From the NCBI GenBank assembly GCA_035299425.1, contig DATGWP010000067.1, positions 53,810 to 117,809 of the forward strand: a stretch of 64,000 nt of DNA, in the 5' to 3' direction. The notes below the pieces were generated by a model. That model was not told the DNA's origin. It saw only the letters and a list, made by a program, of their open reading frames with translations, and did not search any database. The stretch is from Bog-950 sp035299425 (lineage in GTDB: Bacteria > Bacteroidota > Bacteroidia > Chitinophagales > LD1). Below are positions 8,964-18,800 of the stretch, piece by piece (positions within the stretch are counted from its first letter, which is position 1; every line of letters begins with the position of its first letter). A program made the position numbers and the translations under genes.

Positions 8964-10236
8964 AAACCACGTCCGGTTGCTTTATCAGCTTCTGGTAATT
9001 GGCCCAAAGAATAGCCGCCCCTGCAAAACACACTACTGCCATAGTACCAACGGCATATACTACATTAACACCCTGGTGGAAAAATGCCAGGCTGAAAGTA
9101 CCTATTAAACAGAGCCTGAGAAATACACTTATAACAAACAATATGCTGTTGGCCCTTCCTATTACATGGTTAGGTATGTGGTGAAATAAATAAGTAATAC
9201 GCTGTATGCGTATAGCTGCATTGCAGGCACCAATTACAAAATTAGCTGCAAAATAAAGGTATACCACATTATTAAGCGCCATAACCAGGTACATGCAGCC
9301 GGAAATTATACTTAACATAATAATGCTGAATACCGCTTTACTTTCACTAAAAAGGCGGGTAGTTATAAAACCGGCTATAACAGCACCCATAGAGAAAGCC
9401 ATGTCACCAAGGGCAAATACATCGCCGCCCTTTTGTAAAAACCTGTTTACGTATGAGGGCTGCACGTAGGTACCAAAAATAAGTACCGTTAAAAACACCA
9501 GTAACGAGGCATTGCCAAAGTGCAGCAGCAAGGGGTGCTTTCTTAAAAAAATAAGGCCGGTTTTCAAGCGTTCCCGCAATTGGGTGGTATCTGTCTTTTT
9601 TTCTGCTATCGGTAGCGATTTAATACGGTATATAATAGCAAATGCTATAAGATAAGTAAATGCATCTATGGCAAATATCTCATGTATTTTCCAGGCCTGA
9701 AAGTTGAATGGTAAGGCCATGTGGAAACCAAAAACAGAAAAGTGATTCTGAATACCGGTAAGCAGAATAGCGGCCAGGCCTCCGGCAATAGTAAAGGTTA
9801 TCTGCCCCTGTATTTCAAGTAGTGATGTTACCCGGCCGTAATCTTCTTTGGCGGTTATTTCCTGCGCAAAGGCATAGAGGTTAGGAAAATGGATATTGTA
9901 TATAAATACCGTAGTGCAAAAAATAAATGCTACCAGGTACCAGGGCAGAGAATCGTTTTTAAATCCAATAAGCGTAACTGAAGATAGAATGAACAGGCCC
10001 GCCAGATTCATGACCAGGAAAATGCGTTTTCTATCGTACCGGTCTATGAGTGTACCGGCATATACGCCCCAAAAAAGCGAAAGTGCCGTTGTTACAAAAT
10101 ACGCCTTGCCAAACAGCCCCTCCTGGTGAATTACACCCGTAAAATACCAGGGTATAGCCAGCATAGAGATACCCTGTGCCACCCCGCTGATGGAGTTGGC
10201 AAGCAATAAAAGAAATATGGCTCGGGAGTTTTTCAT
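8962..10236 (-). CDS. Major facilitator superfamily transporter
   Basis: 424 residues from the ATG at 10236 (MKNSRAIFLLLLANSISG); a longer reading frame to 10299 would overlap the divergent recX start and lacks signal-like sequence. About 12 hydrophobic segments are present, with the loop 2-3 motif GTLIDRYDRKRIFLV that is typical of MFS drug/metabolite exporters of the TMEM/enterobactin-exporter type (MFS_3). Substrate unknown. The stop codon overlaps the T-run of the plus-strand hairpin at 8914-8963. Confidence 0.88.
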   Translation of the reverse strand: MKNSRAIFLLLLANSISGVAQGISMLAIPWYFTGVIHQEGLFGKAYFVTTALSLFWGVYAGTLIDRYDRKRIFLVMNLAGLFILSSVTLIGFKNDSLPWYLVAFIFCTTVFIYNIHFPNLYAFAQEITAKEDYGRVTSLLEIQGQITFTIAGGLAAILLTGIQNHFSVFGFHMALPFNFQAWKIHEIFAIDAFTYLIAFAIIYRIKSLPIAEKKTDTTQLRERLKTGLIFLRKHPLLLHFGNASLLVFLTVLIFGTYVQPSYVNRFLQKGGDVFALGDMAFSMGAVIAGFITTRLFSESKAVFSIIMLSIISGCMYLVMALNNVVYLYFAANFVIGACNAAIRIQRITYLFHHIPNHVIGRANSILFVISVFLRLCLIGTFSLAFFHQGVNVVYAVGTMAVVCFAGAAILWANYQKLIKQPDVV

Positions 10237-10285
10237 ATCTTGGACCGAAACGAAACTAAAATAAAAGCCCAAGTGCGGGCACCTG

Positions 10286-10744
10286 ATGGAACAAACCATA
10301 GATATTGAAATTTACAACAAGCTAACTAACTACTGCGCCTACCAGGAGCGCTGCGCTACCGATGTAAAGGATAAACTGCGGAAACTAAAAGTAGAGAAAG
10401 CAGATTTTGATGTCTATATAGAAAAACTAAGAGCAGGCAATTTTTTGAACGATGACCGGTATGTAAAATACTTTGTAGCCGGCCATGCCAAAAAGAAGTG
10501 GGGCAAAACAAAAATGAAAGCCGCTCTTAATGCAAAGCGTATCGATGCGTCTATTATTAAGATGTACCTGGACGATATGGACGAGGAAGACTATGACGAC
10601 CAGATAAAAGCCGCCGCCGAAAAAAAATGGAATAGCATACGCACCGGCACCCCACGCGAAAAGAAAACCAAAGTGCTGCGGTTTTTGCTAAGCAAAGGCT
10701 ACGAAATGAAAAAGGCTACCGAAGCCATGAAGGTACTCGGGTAA
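10286..10744 (+). CDS. recX: RecX-family regulatory protein
   Basis: 152 residues, the usual length for RecX. It has the three-helix tandem repeat organisation of the family: NYCAYQERCATDVKDKLRKL, YIEKLRAGNFLNDDRYVKYFVAGHAKKKWGKTKMKAAL (the FLNDxRY...G..K signature), and a C-terminal FLLSKGYEMKKATEAM helix pair. RecX binds RecA filaments and modulates recombination in the cytoplasm. It is divergent from the MFS gene and convergent with the DUF167 gene, whose stop lies 1 bp away. No recA is in the window. Confidence 0.88.
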   Translation: MEQTIDIEIYNKLTNYCAYQERCATDVKDKLRKLKVEKADFDVYIEKLRAGNFLNDDRYVKYFVAGHAKKKWGKTKMKAALNAKRIDASIIKMYLDDMDEEDYDDQIKAAAEKKWNSIRTGTPREKKTKVLRFLLSKGYEMKKATEAMKVLG

Positions 10745-10745
10745 T

Positions 10746-10997
10746 TTATGGCAGTTTGCTGTTAATGTAACCCTCTTCAGCCTCTATCTCCAATGTTTTA
10801 AACTGGTTGGTTTCTCCTTTTAGCAGCACAATTTTCGATTTGGGTAAATCCAATACCCCGGCAAGGTATTCCACCAGGTATTTATTGGCTTTGCCTTCTA
10901 CCGGTTGGGCCTTAATTTTCACCTTCAGGCTGCCATCGGCTTCGCGTGCTATTTCATCGGTTTTGCTCGCGGGTTTTACTTTAATACGAAGTTTCAC
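10746..10997 (-). CDS. DUF167 (YggU-family) protein
   Basis: 83 residues if started at GTG 10997, giving (M)KLRIKVKPASKTDEIAREADGSLKVKIKAQPVEGKANKYLVEYLA, which aligns with the family's conserved start; the ATG at 11048 would add an odd FFNFKTFNTFTC extension. The KVKIKAQPVEGKANK core and LLKGETNQFKTLEI are the recognisable DUF167 elements. The family is a small alpha/beta protein of unknown role. It converges on recX with a 1-bp gap, so the two stop codons nearly touch. Confidence 0.85.
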   Translation of the reverse strand: MKLRIKVKPASKTDEIAREADGSLKVKIKAQPVEGKANKYLVEYLAGVLDLPKSKIVLLKGETNQFKTLEIEAEEGYINSKLP

Positions 10998-11062
10998 GCA
11001 AGTAAAGGTGTTAAAGGTTTTGAAGTTAAAAAACAAAACACACATCACTTTATTTGTTTCAT

Positions 11063-11070
11063 TACATTTG
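11063..11070 (+). promoter_or_regulatory. Candidate -7 promoter element of the Nfu gene
   Basis: TACATTTG matches the Bacteroidota TAnnTTTG -7 consensus exactly and lies 20 bp before the Nfu start at 11090, implying a very short 5' leader. No good TTTG -33 element is present at the expected 19-21 bp distance, so the assignment rests on one box. Confidence 0.4.
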
Positions 11071-11089
11071 TATCTACAAATATCAAACC

Positions 11090-11677
11090 ATGACAGCAGA
11101 AGATATCATTGAAATATACACCGAATATACCCCTAACCCGGAGAGCCAGAAGTTTGTAACCAACCGCCATATACTGCCTAACTTTCAACTAGACTTTAAA
11201 ACCCGTGAACTTGCCGAAGGTTCCGAGCTGGCAAAAGCTTTGTATGCTATTCCCTTTGTAAATGGAGTATTTATAGCCAACAATTTTGTAACTATTACCA
11301 AGAAGCCGGAATACGAATGGTTTGAGATTACTCCAGAACTAAAAGATGCCCTTCGCGTATTTTTACAAAGTGGCAAAAAACCGGTTGACGATTCGCTGTT
11401 GCCTAAAGATGTTTTGCAGGAGCAAAAATCAGAAGCAGCCAACGAAGACCCGGAAACCAAAATAAAAGACCTGCTTGATAAATATGTAAAGCCGGCCGTG
11501 CAAATGGATGGCGGCCACATAGAGTTCAAATCATTTGAGCATGGAGTAGTTACCTTATCGTTGCAGGGTTCTTGCAGCAGTTGTCCATCATCTACACTTA
11601 CCCTTAAATCGGGTATAGAAGGATTGTTGAAGCGCATGGTGCCCGAGGTAGAAGAAGTAGTAGCAGAGGCAGAGTAA
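11090..11677 (+). CDS. NifU-like iron-sulfur cluster scaffold (Nfu type)
   Basis: 195 residues from ATG 11090 (MTAEDIIEIYTEYTPNPESQKFVTNRHI); an upstream ATG at 11054 would add 12 residues that do not resemble the family. Residues 7-95 are the Nfu N-terminal domain (TPNPxSxKF signature). Residues 118-190 are the NifU C-terminal domain with MDGGHIEFKSF and the cluster-binding CSSC at Cys162/Cys165. The protein assembles and delivers 4Fe-4S clusters to target enzymes in the cytoplasm. It stands alone, followed by a strong terminator. Confidence 0.93.
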   Translation: MTAEDIIEIYTEYTPNPESQKFVTNRHILPNFQLDFKTRELAEGSELAKALYAIPFVNGVFIANNFVTITKKPEYEWFEITPELKDALRVFLQSGKKPVDDSLLPKDVLQEQKSEAANEDPETKIKDLLDKYVKPAVQMDGGHIEFKSFEHGVVTLSLQGSCSSCPSSTLTLKSGIEGLLKRMVPEVEEVVAEAE

Positions 11678-11692
11678 CCAACTGCGGTTAAT

Positions 11693-11739
11693 AAAAACGG
11701 AAACAGCCAGGGTCATAACTCCTGGCTGTTTCCGTTTTT
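11693..11739. terminator. Bidirectional intrinsic terminator
   Basis: A perfect 19-bp stem (arms 11693-11711 and 11721-11739, core ACGGAAACAGCCAGG) with a 9-nt loop and an A-run on the left and T-run on the right. It sits between the convergent Nfu gene and the minus-strand gene ending at 11758 and can serve both. Confidence 0.9.
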
Positions 11740-11757
11740 GCGCGCCTTGCGTGCTTT

Positions 11758-12159
11758 TTAGTTAGAGACGGCCTCCAGTAATACTGCCGGGTAAGCTCTT
11801 TCTATACCATCTTTAGATACTGTCTTTATTCTGTAATACACATCTTTATTAGCGGCATACGGGAACTTATCTACCTGGTTAAAATCTCCACCTTTTTGTT
11901 TGCCATTGCAGCTAATGTATTTGCAACGGCCAAAGTAGTTGGGGTTCTCGGCGCTGCGCTCAATTACTATATAGTCAAACTGGGTCATATCCTTAACGGT
12001 AAGATGCAATTTTACTTCGCCCACGCCACGTTTTACATCCAGCGAAAACTCTTCATCTGACGATACAAACGAATACGACTTCTCGGCAGGCGCACCGGCA
12101 GATGCTGTAGAAAACCCAATGATTAAAGCAGCAAACAGGGAGAGCAATGTTTTATTCAT
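11758..12159 (-). CDS. Small secreted protein resembling a lone FnIII-like T9SS linker module
   Basis: 133 residues with a signal peptide (MNKTLLSLFAALIIGFSTASA). The mature part carries the pattern FDYIVIERSAENPNYFGRC ... FPYAANKDVYYRIKTVSKDGIERAYPAVLLEAV, which matches the beta-sandwich segment that usually precedes the sorting domain of T9SS cargo proteins (FxIERSxDxxxF ... YYRIKxVDxDG). Here it stands alone without a sorting domain. Two Cys residues (RCKYISC) may form a disulfide. Function unknown. Confidence 0.68.
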   Translation of the reverse strand: MNKTLLSLFAALIIGFSTASAGAPAEKSYSFVSSDEEFSLDVKRGVGEVKLHLTVKDMTQFDYIVIERSAENPNYFGRCKYISCNGKQKGGDFNQVDKFPYAANKDVYYRIKTVSKDGIERAYPAVLLEAVSN

Positions 12160-12627
12160 GCATGTGTTTACGCCACCGGTTCAGGTTTGGTTGCGCTGTT
12201 TGGTTTGATTGTTACACGGTGTGGGTTGTAGGTAATATAAATTGGCAAAAATTGAAAAATGGCTACCCCCCTACCTGGCTACATGCCTGTTTATGAGTCA
12301 GTTATTTTTTGCGTTGGCTACCCCCCTACCATTTTGTATATATATAATATTACTTAATTTATATAATGCCATTACGGGCTGCGGTAATGTCATTACTAAT
12401 TTGTAAAATATGATTGAAACCGAATTTGTCATACTACTGTCATTTCTTTTACCGGTGGTGTCATCTTACAATACTGTGACACTTAGCAGTTTACAAGGGC
12501 TTATGTTTGTGCTGTTCGTTTTAGCTGACCAGCTTTGAACCTATACACTATGAAAACGCTGGTCTACCCCCGGACCGAAAGGCCGGGGGTTTATGGATAA
12601 ATTTTTTTACTTATAAATATGTAGCCT
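12160..12627. other. 468-bp intergenic region with tandem repeat and structured leader
   Basis: The gap between the divergent genes at 12159 and 12628 holds two exact copies of GGCTACCCCCCTACC at 12261-12275 and 12316-12330, an inverted repeat CATTAC/GTAATG near 12369-12385, an AT-rich block (12340-12370), a candidate -7 box TATGTTTG at 12502-12509, and complementary segments GACCAGC (12527-12533) and GCTGGTC (12558-12564). A GC-rich hairpin follows at 12566-12590. No protein-coding gene other than a 16-codon reading frame at 12550-12600 is seen. Confidence 0.5.
12566..12590 (+). promoter_or_regulatory. GC-rich leader hairpin with GAAA tetraloop
   Basis: ACCCCCGG (12566-12573) pairs with CCGGGGGT (12583-12590); inside, CC-GAAA-GG adds two pairs and a GNRA tetraloop with one bulged A. 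It is followed after 10 bp by a run of seven T (12602-12608), so it could act as an attenuator in the leader of the T9SS gene starting at 12628. It overlaps a 16-codon frame (12550-12600). Confidence 0.45.
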
Positions 12628-14283
12628 ATGAAACCAAATTACACACTATCCAAATTACTTACAGCCCTGGCCATTGTAGCCGGCTGCATTCTTTGCCGGG
12701 CGCAGGGCCCGCTGGAATCGCTTACTGCCAACAACGTAAATGCCGGCATTGGCATTGGTGGTAACTTATTTTCTAATACGCAAACGCAGCTGGAAACCTT
12801 CAGCCACTTTGAAGTGCCCAAAGGCAGTGACATTAAGCCCTATTTTACAGCAGCACTTTGGTTAACGGCTACCGACCCCGGTAATACCCTTAGATGTGCC
12901 GCCCAGCGCTACTGCGGCACCGGCCACGATTTTTTTGATGGCCCTATGTCACCAAATTATAGTCCTGCTTATTATGTTTTCTATAATAGGGTATTTAAAG
13001 TGTCGCGCAGCCAGATAGAGCGACACATGGCCTTGCCGCAGAACAGCCCGGTTAGTGTCATGGATTCTGCCATCCTTTTCTGGCCTGCTAAAAACAACCC
13101 ACATGTGGCTACCAGCTATGGCGTAGGTATATTGAGCCCGCTGGCACCATTTATAGATGCAGATGGCGATGGCCAATACAACCCTGTACATGGCGATGTG
13201 CCCGATATTTGCGGCGATGAAGCAATCTTCTTTGTATTTAATGATGTAGGTGGAACACACGCCGAAAGCGGAGGTGCTGCATTAGGGATAGAGGTACGCG
13301 GGCTGGCCGAAGTTTTTCTCGATTCTTCTTTTGGCGGTTTTAATGCTCCACCCGTAAATAAACGCGCCATCAATAATACCGTGTTTGTACATTACGAGAT
13401 TCAGAACAAAGCTTCTATTGATTTGTTGAATGTAAAAGCCGGTATGTTTGCCGATGTAGATTTGGGCTGTTTTTCTAACGACCTTGTAGGCTGTGATACT
13501 AACCGCAACCTGATTTTTGCTTACAATGGCACTATGCCTGATTACGACTGCAACGGAACAACAGGTTATAAATCGCTGGATGCGGCTACAGGTATTAAGT
13601 TGCTAAACAGCCGATATACATCATTCAACTACCTGATTAATGGCGGCACTTATAATACAGATCCCTCTACCGCTCCCCAATACCAAAACTACCTAAACGG
13701 CCAATGGTTAGATACGATACCCTTTACCGTAGGTGGCAATGGCCACGGAGGCTCGGTACCTACCAGCTTTATATACCCCGGCAACCCATCTAACCCTAAC
13801 GAATGGAGCGAAATAAGCACCAACCAACAGGCGGGTGACCGCCGTATGGTAGGCGGCAGCAGCCACGGCAGCCTATTGCCGGGTAATATACTTACCCTTG
13901 ACTATGCATTTATCACCTCTATGGATTCAACGGCAGATAACCTGACTATAGTGGATACACTTAAGCAGGATGCGGACAGAATACAGGCTTTTTATGATAA
14001 CACATTGGCCACTTGTCGGGCGCATATTACAACCGCCGTAGCAGAAATAAATACGCTGGCTATGTCTGTTTACCCTAACCCTGCCTCATCGGTATTGATG
14101 ATTGAGGCACCGGCTACTATTAACCTTGTAGAGGTGCGCGATATGTTGGGCAGAACGGTGATTTCGCAAAAAACAGATACGCAAAAAGTGCTGCTGAATG
14201 TATCGGCTTTGGCAAAAGGTATATACCTGCTTAAAGCAGATGGCAGCGGCAAAACTGCAGTGAAGAAGATTGTGGTGGAGTAG
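12628..14283 (+). CDS. T9SS type A sorting domain-containing secreted protein, function unknown
   Basis: 551 residues. Signal peptide MKPNYTLSKLLTALAIVAGCILCRAQ. The central region has an acidic DADGDGQYNPVHGD segment that may bind calcium, and is otherwise beta-rich with no enzyme motif I recognise. The last about 75 residues are a T9SS C-terminal sorting domain: SVYPNPASSVLMIEA, then VRDMLGRTVIS and LAKGIYLLKADGSGKTAVKKIVVE. The protein should be exported through the T9SS and attached to or released from the cell surface. It has an unusually structured 5' region. Confidence 0.88.
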   Translation: MKPNYTLSKLLTALAIVAGCILCRAQGPLESLTANNVNAGIGIGGNLFSNTQTQLETFSHFEVPKGSDIKPYFTAALWLTATDPGNTLRCAAQRYCGTGHDFFDGPMSPNYSPAYYVFYNRVFKVSRSQIERHMALPQNSPVSVMDSAILFWPAKNNPHVATSYGVGILSPLAPFIDADGDGQYNPVHGDVPDICGDEAIFFVFNDVGGTHAESGGAALGIEVRGLAEVFLDSSFGGFNAPPVNKRAINNTVFVHYEIQNKASIDLLNVKAGMFADVDLGCFSNDLVGCDTNRNLIFAYNGTMPDYDCNGTTGYKSLDAATGIKLLNSRYTSFNYLINGGTYNTDPSTAPQYQNYLNGQWLDTIPFTVGGNGHGGSVPTSFIYPGNPSNPNEWSEISTNQQAGDRRMVGGSSHGSLLPGNILTLDYAFITSMDSTADNLTIVDTLKQDADRIQAFYDNTLATCRAHITTAVAEINTLAMSVYPNPASSVLMIEAPATINLVEVRDMLGRTVISQKTDTQKVLLNVSALAKGIYLLKADGSGKTAVKKIVVE

Positions 14284-14312
14284 AGAATGTAGCTTGAGTA
14301 AAAGACATCCAC

Positions 14313-14371
14313 CTCCGTCTCCGCTAAAGCGGAGCCACCCCCGCCAGCGGGGGACATTCTGCCTGCGGCAG
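14313..14371. repeat. Modular intergenic palindrome cluster (three hairpins)
   Basis: Three consecutive short hairpins: CTCCGCT-aa-AGCGGAG (14319-14334), CCCCCGC-ca-GCGGGGG (14338-14353) and CTGCC-tgc-GGCAG (14359-14371). The linkers (GCCAC, ACATT) and arrangement recall the elements at 45283-45331 and 59554-59597, suggesting one family of dispersed REP-like elements. Confidence 0.55.
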
Positions 14372-14444
14372 TTGGGCAACAGCCAAATGCAAGTAGCCAG
14401 TACAGCTTAGTATGACTACTGCGGTAATTGATAAGCAGCCTACA

Positions 14445-14487
14445 AAAACAACATCCGAAGTTTAGGGAAAACTTCGGATGTTGTTTT
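14445..14487. terminator. Bidirectional intrinsic terminator
   Basis: A 19-bp perfect stem, arms 14445-14463 and 14469-14487 (core CAACATCCGAAGTTT), 5-nt loop, A-run on the left and T-run on the right. It lies between the convergent T9SS gene and the VAT-1-like reductase gene. Confidence 0.9.
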
Positions 14488-14510
14488 GTCGTCGGGTGTG
14501 TTTCTTGATA

Positions 14511-15530
14511 TTACCACTCGCAGGCGACTTTGCCGGTGCTCTTGCGGCTTTCTAAGTATTTGTGGGCCTCGGCAATGTCTTCGGCTTTAAACACTTTGCC
14601 GTCCTGCGGTTTAAAAATGCCTTCGTCTACCAGGCGCACCACATTCTCCAGGCAGCGTTGTAATACATAGGGTTTGTTGTCGGCTATCTTAAGCATGTTA
14701 ACCCCTATCAAGCTTTTGCTGTTCATCATAAACTGGGCGGGGTGGTATATACCAAACTGTATGGCCTTACCAATTTTAGAGAAGATGTTGGTAGCATCTG
14801 TCATTTGCGCAGCACCATAGCATACTATCCGTCCGCCGGATGCCAGGGAAGCAATTCCGCGTTTCATAAAATCGGCCCCCACGGCATCGAATATTACATC
14901 TACCCCATCACCCTTGGTTACTTCATCTATGTAGTCATCAAACTCTACTTTGCTGGTATCTATTACATGGGCGGCTCCTAGTTTCTTAAGCATATCTACT
15001 TTAGAACTGCTGCCCGTGGTAGCAAATATCTCGCACTTCTTGTATTTAGCGTATTGCATCAACCCGGTGCCCACGCCGCCGGCGGCAGAGTGTATCAGCA
15101 CTTTATCGCCCTCAAACAGGTTAACCACCTCGGCCGCACAATAGTAAGCAGTGCAGAACTGGGTTGTTAAAGCGGTAGCCTCCGGTATGCTGATGTGGTC
15201 GCCAATTTTGGCCACCGCGCGGTGATCGGTCAAGGCAAACTCGGCATAACCGCCAAAGCGGGTTAGGGCCGTAACACGGTCGCCCTCGGCCACATTGGTC
15301 ACGTTAGAGCCTACACGCTCTACCCTGCCTACCACATCGTAGCCTATCAGGCTGGGTATGGGCGGGGCATCTTCGTACATTCCCTTGCGGGCCATTACAT
15401 CGGCAAAGTTGAGCCCGAAGCCCTCAACCTTTACCAGCACCTCGCCGGGCTTGGGAACCGGCTTTTGGCTTTCTCGCACTTCAAACGCATCTTCAGCAGC
15501 ACCGTGCTTTACTATGTAAATTCCTTTCAT
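14511..15530 (-). CDS. Zinc-free MDR-type NAD(P)H:quinone oxidoreductase, VAT-1-like
   Basis: 339 residues from the ATG at 15530 (MKGIYIVKHGAAEDAFEV); upstream in-frame ATGs would add a sequence unlike the family. The GroES-like domain includes GFGLNFADVMARKGMYEDAPPIPSLIGYDVVGRVERVG, closely matching the quinone reductase/VAT-1 branch. The Rossmann domain has IHSAAGGVGTGLMQYAK. The zinc-ligand Cys/His of alcohol dehydrogenases is absent, as expected. The C-terminus (VVRLVDEGIFKPQDGKVFKAEDIAEAHKYLESRKSTGKV) is family-typical. Likely cytoplasmic NADPH-dependent reduction of quinones or enones; substrate unknown. Confidence 0.9.
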   Translation of the reverse strand: MKGIYIVKHGAAEDAFEVRESQKPVPKPGEVLVKVEGFGLNFADVMARKGMYEDAPPIPSLIGYDVVGRVERVGSNVTNVAEGDRVTALTRFGGYAEFALTDHRAVAKIGDHISIPEATALTTQFCTAYYCAAEVVNLFEGDKVLIHSAAGGVGTGLMQYAKYKKCEIFATTGSSSKVDMLKKLGAAHVIDTSKVEFDDYIDEVTKGDGVDVIFDAVGADFMKRGIASLASGGRIVCYGAAQMTDATNIFSKIGKAIQFGIYHPAQFMMNSKSLIGVNMLKIADNKPYVLQRCLENVVRLVDEGIFKPQDGKVFKAEDIAEAHKYLESRKSTGKVACEW

Positions 15531-15816
15531 GGGGGGTATGTTTAAAATACAAGATAGCAAAAGCAGCCTAACGGTCAAACGTATTAGGAAGATGTGAATA
15601 TGCCCGGTTTGCGAGGAGTTAACACTCTTCGCTCTATTACAATGCCCTCTAGGGCTTAAATTCATCGTATTCTTTTGTTTACACCTGCTGTGTTTCAATT
15701 CATAAAAAATGTAACTAACAACAAAGCTTTCGCGCAATCGTTATATCATTGTGTTAAAGGCAGTAAACGGGCTTATGGAAAAGCCACCATCCTGCTATCT
15801 TTGTTTATAATCAATC

Positions 15817-18800
15817 ATGGCAGAAACCTCATCATCATACAATTCGCTGGTAGAAAAACTGGATAAGTTTATCAGGAAGTACTATACCAACCAGTTAATC
15901 CGCGGGGCTATATTCTCGGCGGTATATGTGCTGGCGTTTTTCCTGGCCATTAACCTGCTGGAGTATTACTTCTACCTGTCTACCGGCATGCGCAAGGTTT
16001 TGTTTTATGGTTTCCTGGCATCCTCGGCAGCTTTTACTGCTAATTTCTTTTTGGTGCCGCTGCTGCATTACTACAAGCTGGGCAAGATTATATCGTACGA
16101 GCAGGCTGCACAAATTATAGGCACTCACTTTGGCGAGGTAAAAGATAAGCTGCTGAACATTTTGCAGCTGCGCCACACCGCGCAAAGCCAGCCTAACATG
16201 GGCTTGCTGCTGGCGGCCATAGACCAGAAATCGGTAGAATTGAAACCTATAGATTTTTCGTTTGCGGTAGACCTGAGCAAAAACAAAAAGTATTTGAAGT
16301 TTCTGGCGCCACCGGTGTTGCTTTTCCTGTTCATCGTTATTGCTGCGCCTAACGTGATTAAAGAAGGTACTAAACGCCTTTACCACAACGACACTTACTA
16401 CGAAAAAGAAGCCCCCTTTAAGTTTGTAATACAGAACAAGAACCTGACTGCCCTGCAGTTTGAGAGCTTTAACCTGGAAGTAAAGATTGAAGGCGATGTA
16501 TTGCCCAACGAGGTTTTTGTAGAAAGCGACAACAACATTTTTAAGCTGCGGAAGAAAGAGAAAAACCTGTTTACACATGAATTTGTAAACCTGCAAAAGG
16601 AAACCACATTTCAGTTTGCGGCCAATGGGTTCAAATCGAAAGAGTATGTGATTAATGTAGTGGCCAAGCCTGTAGTAGCCGGCTTTGAAGTAGTGTGCGA
16701 TTACCCGGCCTACACCGGTAAGCCTGATGAAGTATTGAAAAATATGGGCGACCTGGTAATACCTGCGGGCACTAAGCTATCGTGGAAATTCAACACACAG
16801 AATGTAGATGCCGTGTCGTTTGCACTGGGCGATTCGCTGTATAACGTAAAGCGCACCGGCGAGAGTGAGTTTGTTTTCAATAAATCGTTTGTGCAAAGCG
16901 CGCAATACACCGTTAAGGTAAGCAACAGCAATGTGAAAGATGCCGACAGCGTATCGTATTCGCTGAATGTAACGCCGGACTTATATCCGGTAATAGCGGT
17001 GAAGGAAAAGAACGACTCTGCCTCGCAAAAATACTTCTACTACATAGGCGAAATATCGGATGATTACGGCTTGCGCAAGCTAACCTTCAACTACCAGTTG
17101 ACCCGTGCCGACTCTACCACATCAGTTACCAAAGAGATGGATGTGGCCTTTAACCCCGGCACAGCATCGCACTTTACCTACTACTGGCAAATGGCCGATT
17201 TTGGTATTAAGCCCGGCGATAAAATCACTTACTACTTTGAAGTGTGGGATAACGACGGCATACACGGCAGCAAGAGCACCAAGAGCGAGCTGATGAACTT
17301 TAACATGCCAAGCCTGAATGAGCTGAACAAAGAACTGACTAAGGACAATAAGGAACTGAAGCAGGAACTGAAAGATGCGATGAAAAAAGCTGCCGAGGCC
17401 AAGAACGAGCTGCAGGCTATGAAGGATAAACTTCAGGAAAAGCAAAACCTGAACTGGGAAGACAAGAAGAACATGCAGCAGAGCATAGAGAAGCAGAAGG
17501 AAATGCAGCAGCAGTTGGAGGAGATTAAGAAGAAGATGGAGCAGAATTTTGAGAAACAGCAGGAGTTTAAAGAAATATCGCCGGAGGTTGCCGAAAAGCA
17601 GCAGCACCTGCAGGAGTTGATGGAGCAGGTTCTTAGCCCTGAGATGAAAGAGATGATGGATAAGCTGAAGAAAATGCTGGAAGAAATGCAGAAGAAAGAT
17701 GCGCTGGACAAGATGGACGATATGCAGCAGAGCAGTGATAAAATGGAGAAAGAGCTTGACCGGATGCTGGAGTTGTTTAAGAAAATGGAGTTTGACCAAA
17801 AGCTACAAGAGACAGCTGAAAAATTAGAAAAACTGGCAGAGAAGCAAGAGGAGCTGGCTAAGAAAACAGAAGAAAATCAGAAAGCGCAGGATAGCAAAGA
17901 CCCTAAGCAAAATGCCGATGCGGCCAAAACACAGGAAGAGCTTAAGAAGGAGCAGGATAAGCTGAACGCTGAGATGAAGGATGCCCAAAAAGACATGCAA
18001 GACCTGAAGAAGCTAAACGAAGAAACCAAGAGCGAGCAGGATTTTAAGGAACCTGAGAAAAGCATGGAAACAGCGGAGAAGCAACAGGAAGATGCCAAGA
18101 AAGACATGGACCAAAAGCAAAACCAACAAGCCAGCAAAAACCAGAAGAGCGCAGCCAACAACATGAAAGAGGCTGCCCAAAAGCTATCGGATATGAAGAT
18201 GGCGATGGAGGCGGAGCAAGAGGCAGAAGACATGCAGGCCATCCGCCAGTTGCTGGAGAACATTGTGCAGTTATCGTTTGACGAAGAGAAGCTGATGAAT
18301 GGCATGAAGAACACCAACATCAACAATCCTAAGTATGTTGATTTGATGAAGGAGCAGCAGCGAATAAAGGAAAACAGCAAGATGGTAGAGGACAGCCTGT
18401 ATGCGGTAGCCCGCAGGCAGGAGAGTATAAAATCTTTTATAACCAAAGAGATTACCAACGTAAATAAATACCTGGGCAAGAGCATAACCGATATGGAAGA
18501 CCGCAATGTGGTAAAGGCTATGAGCAACCAACAGTTTACCATGACCGGCTACAACAACCTGGCGCTGATGCTTAGCGAAGCACTGCAGCAAATGCAAATG
18601 CAGCAAAGCGAGAGCCAGCAGCCAAAGGATGGCAAGCCTAAAATGTGCATGAAATGCAAAAAGCCGGGCAACGGTTTACCTAACATGAGCAAGATGCAAA
18701 AGCAGCTGAAGGATAAGATGCAGCAGATGGGCGAGATGATGAAGCGTGAAGGTAAAGGCGAGAAAGGACAATCGGGCAAAGCGGGCCAGCAAGGGCAGTA

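Noticed and set aside
17122..17799. Long open frame on the minus strand inside the DUF4175 gene, encoding a Leu/His/Phe-rich chain
   Set aside because: It is the complement of the Lys/Glu/Gln coiled-coil codons; composition and overlap show it to be a shadow.
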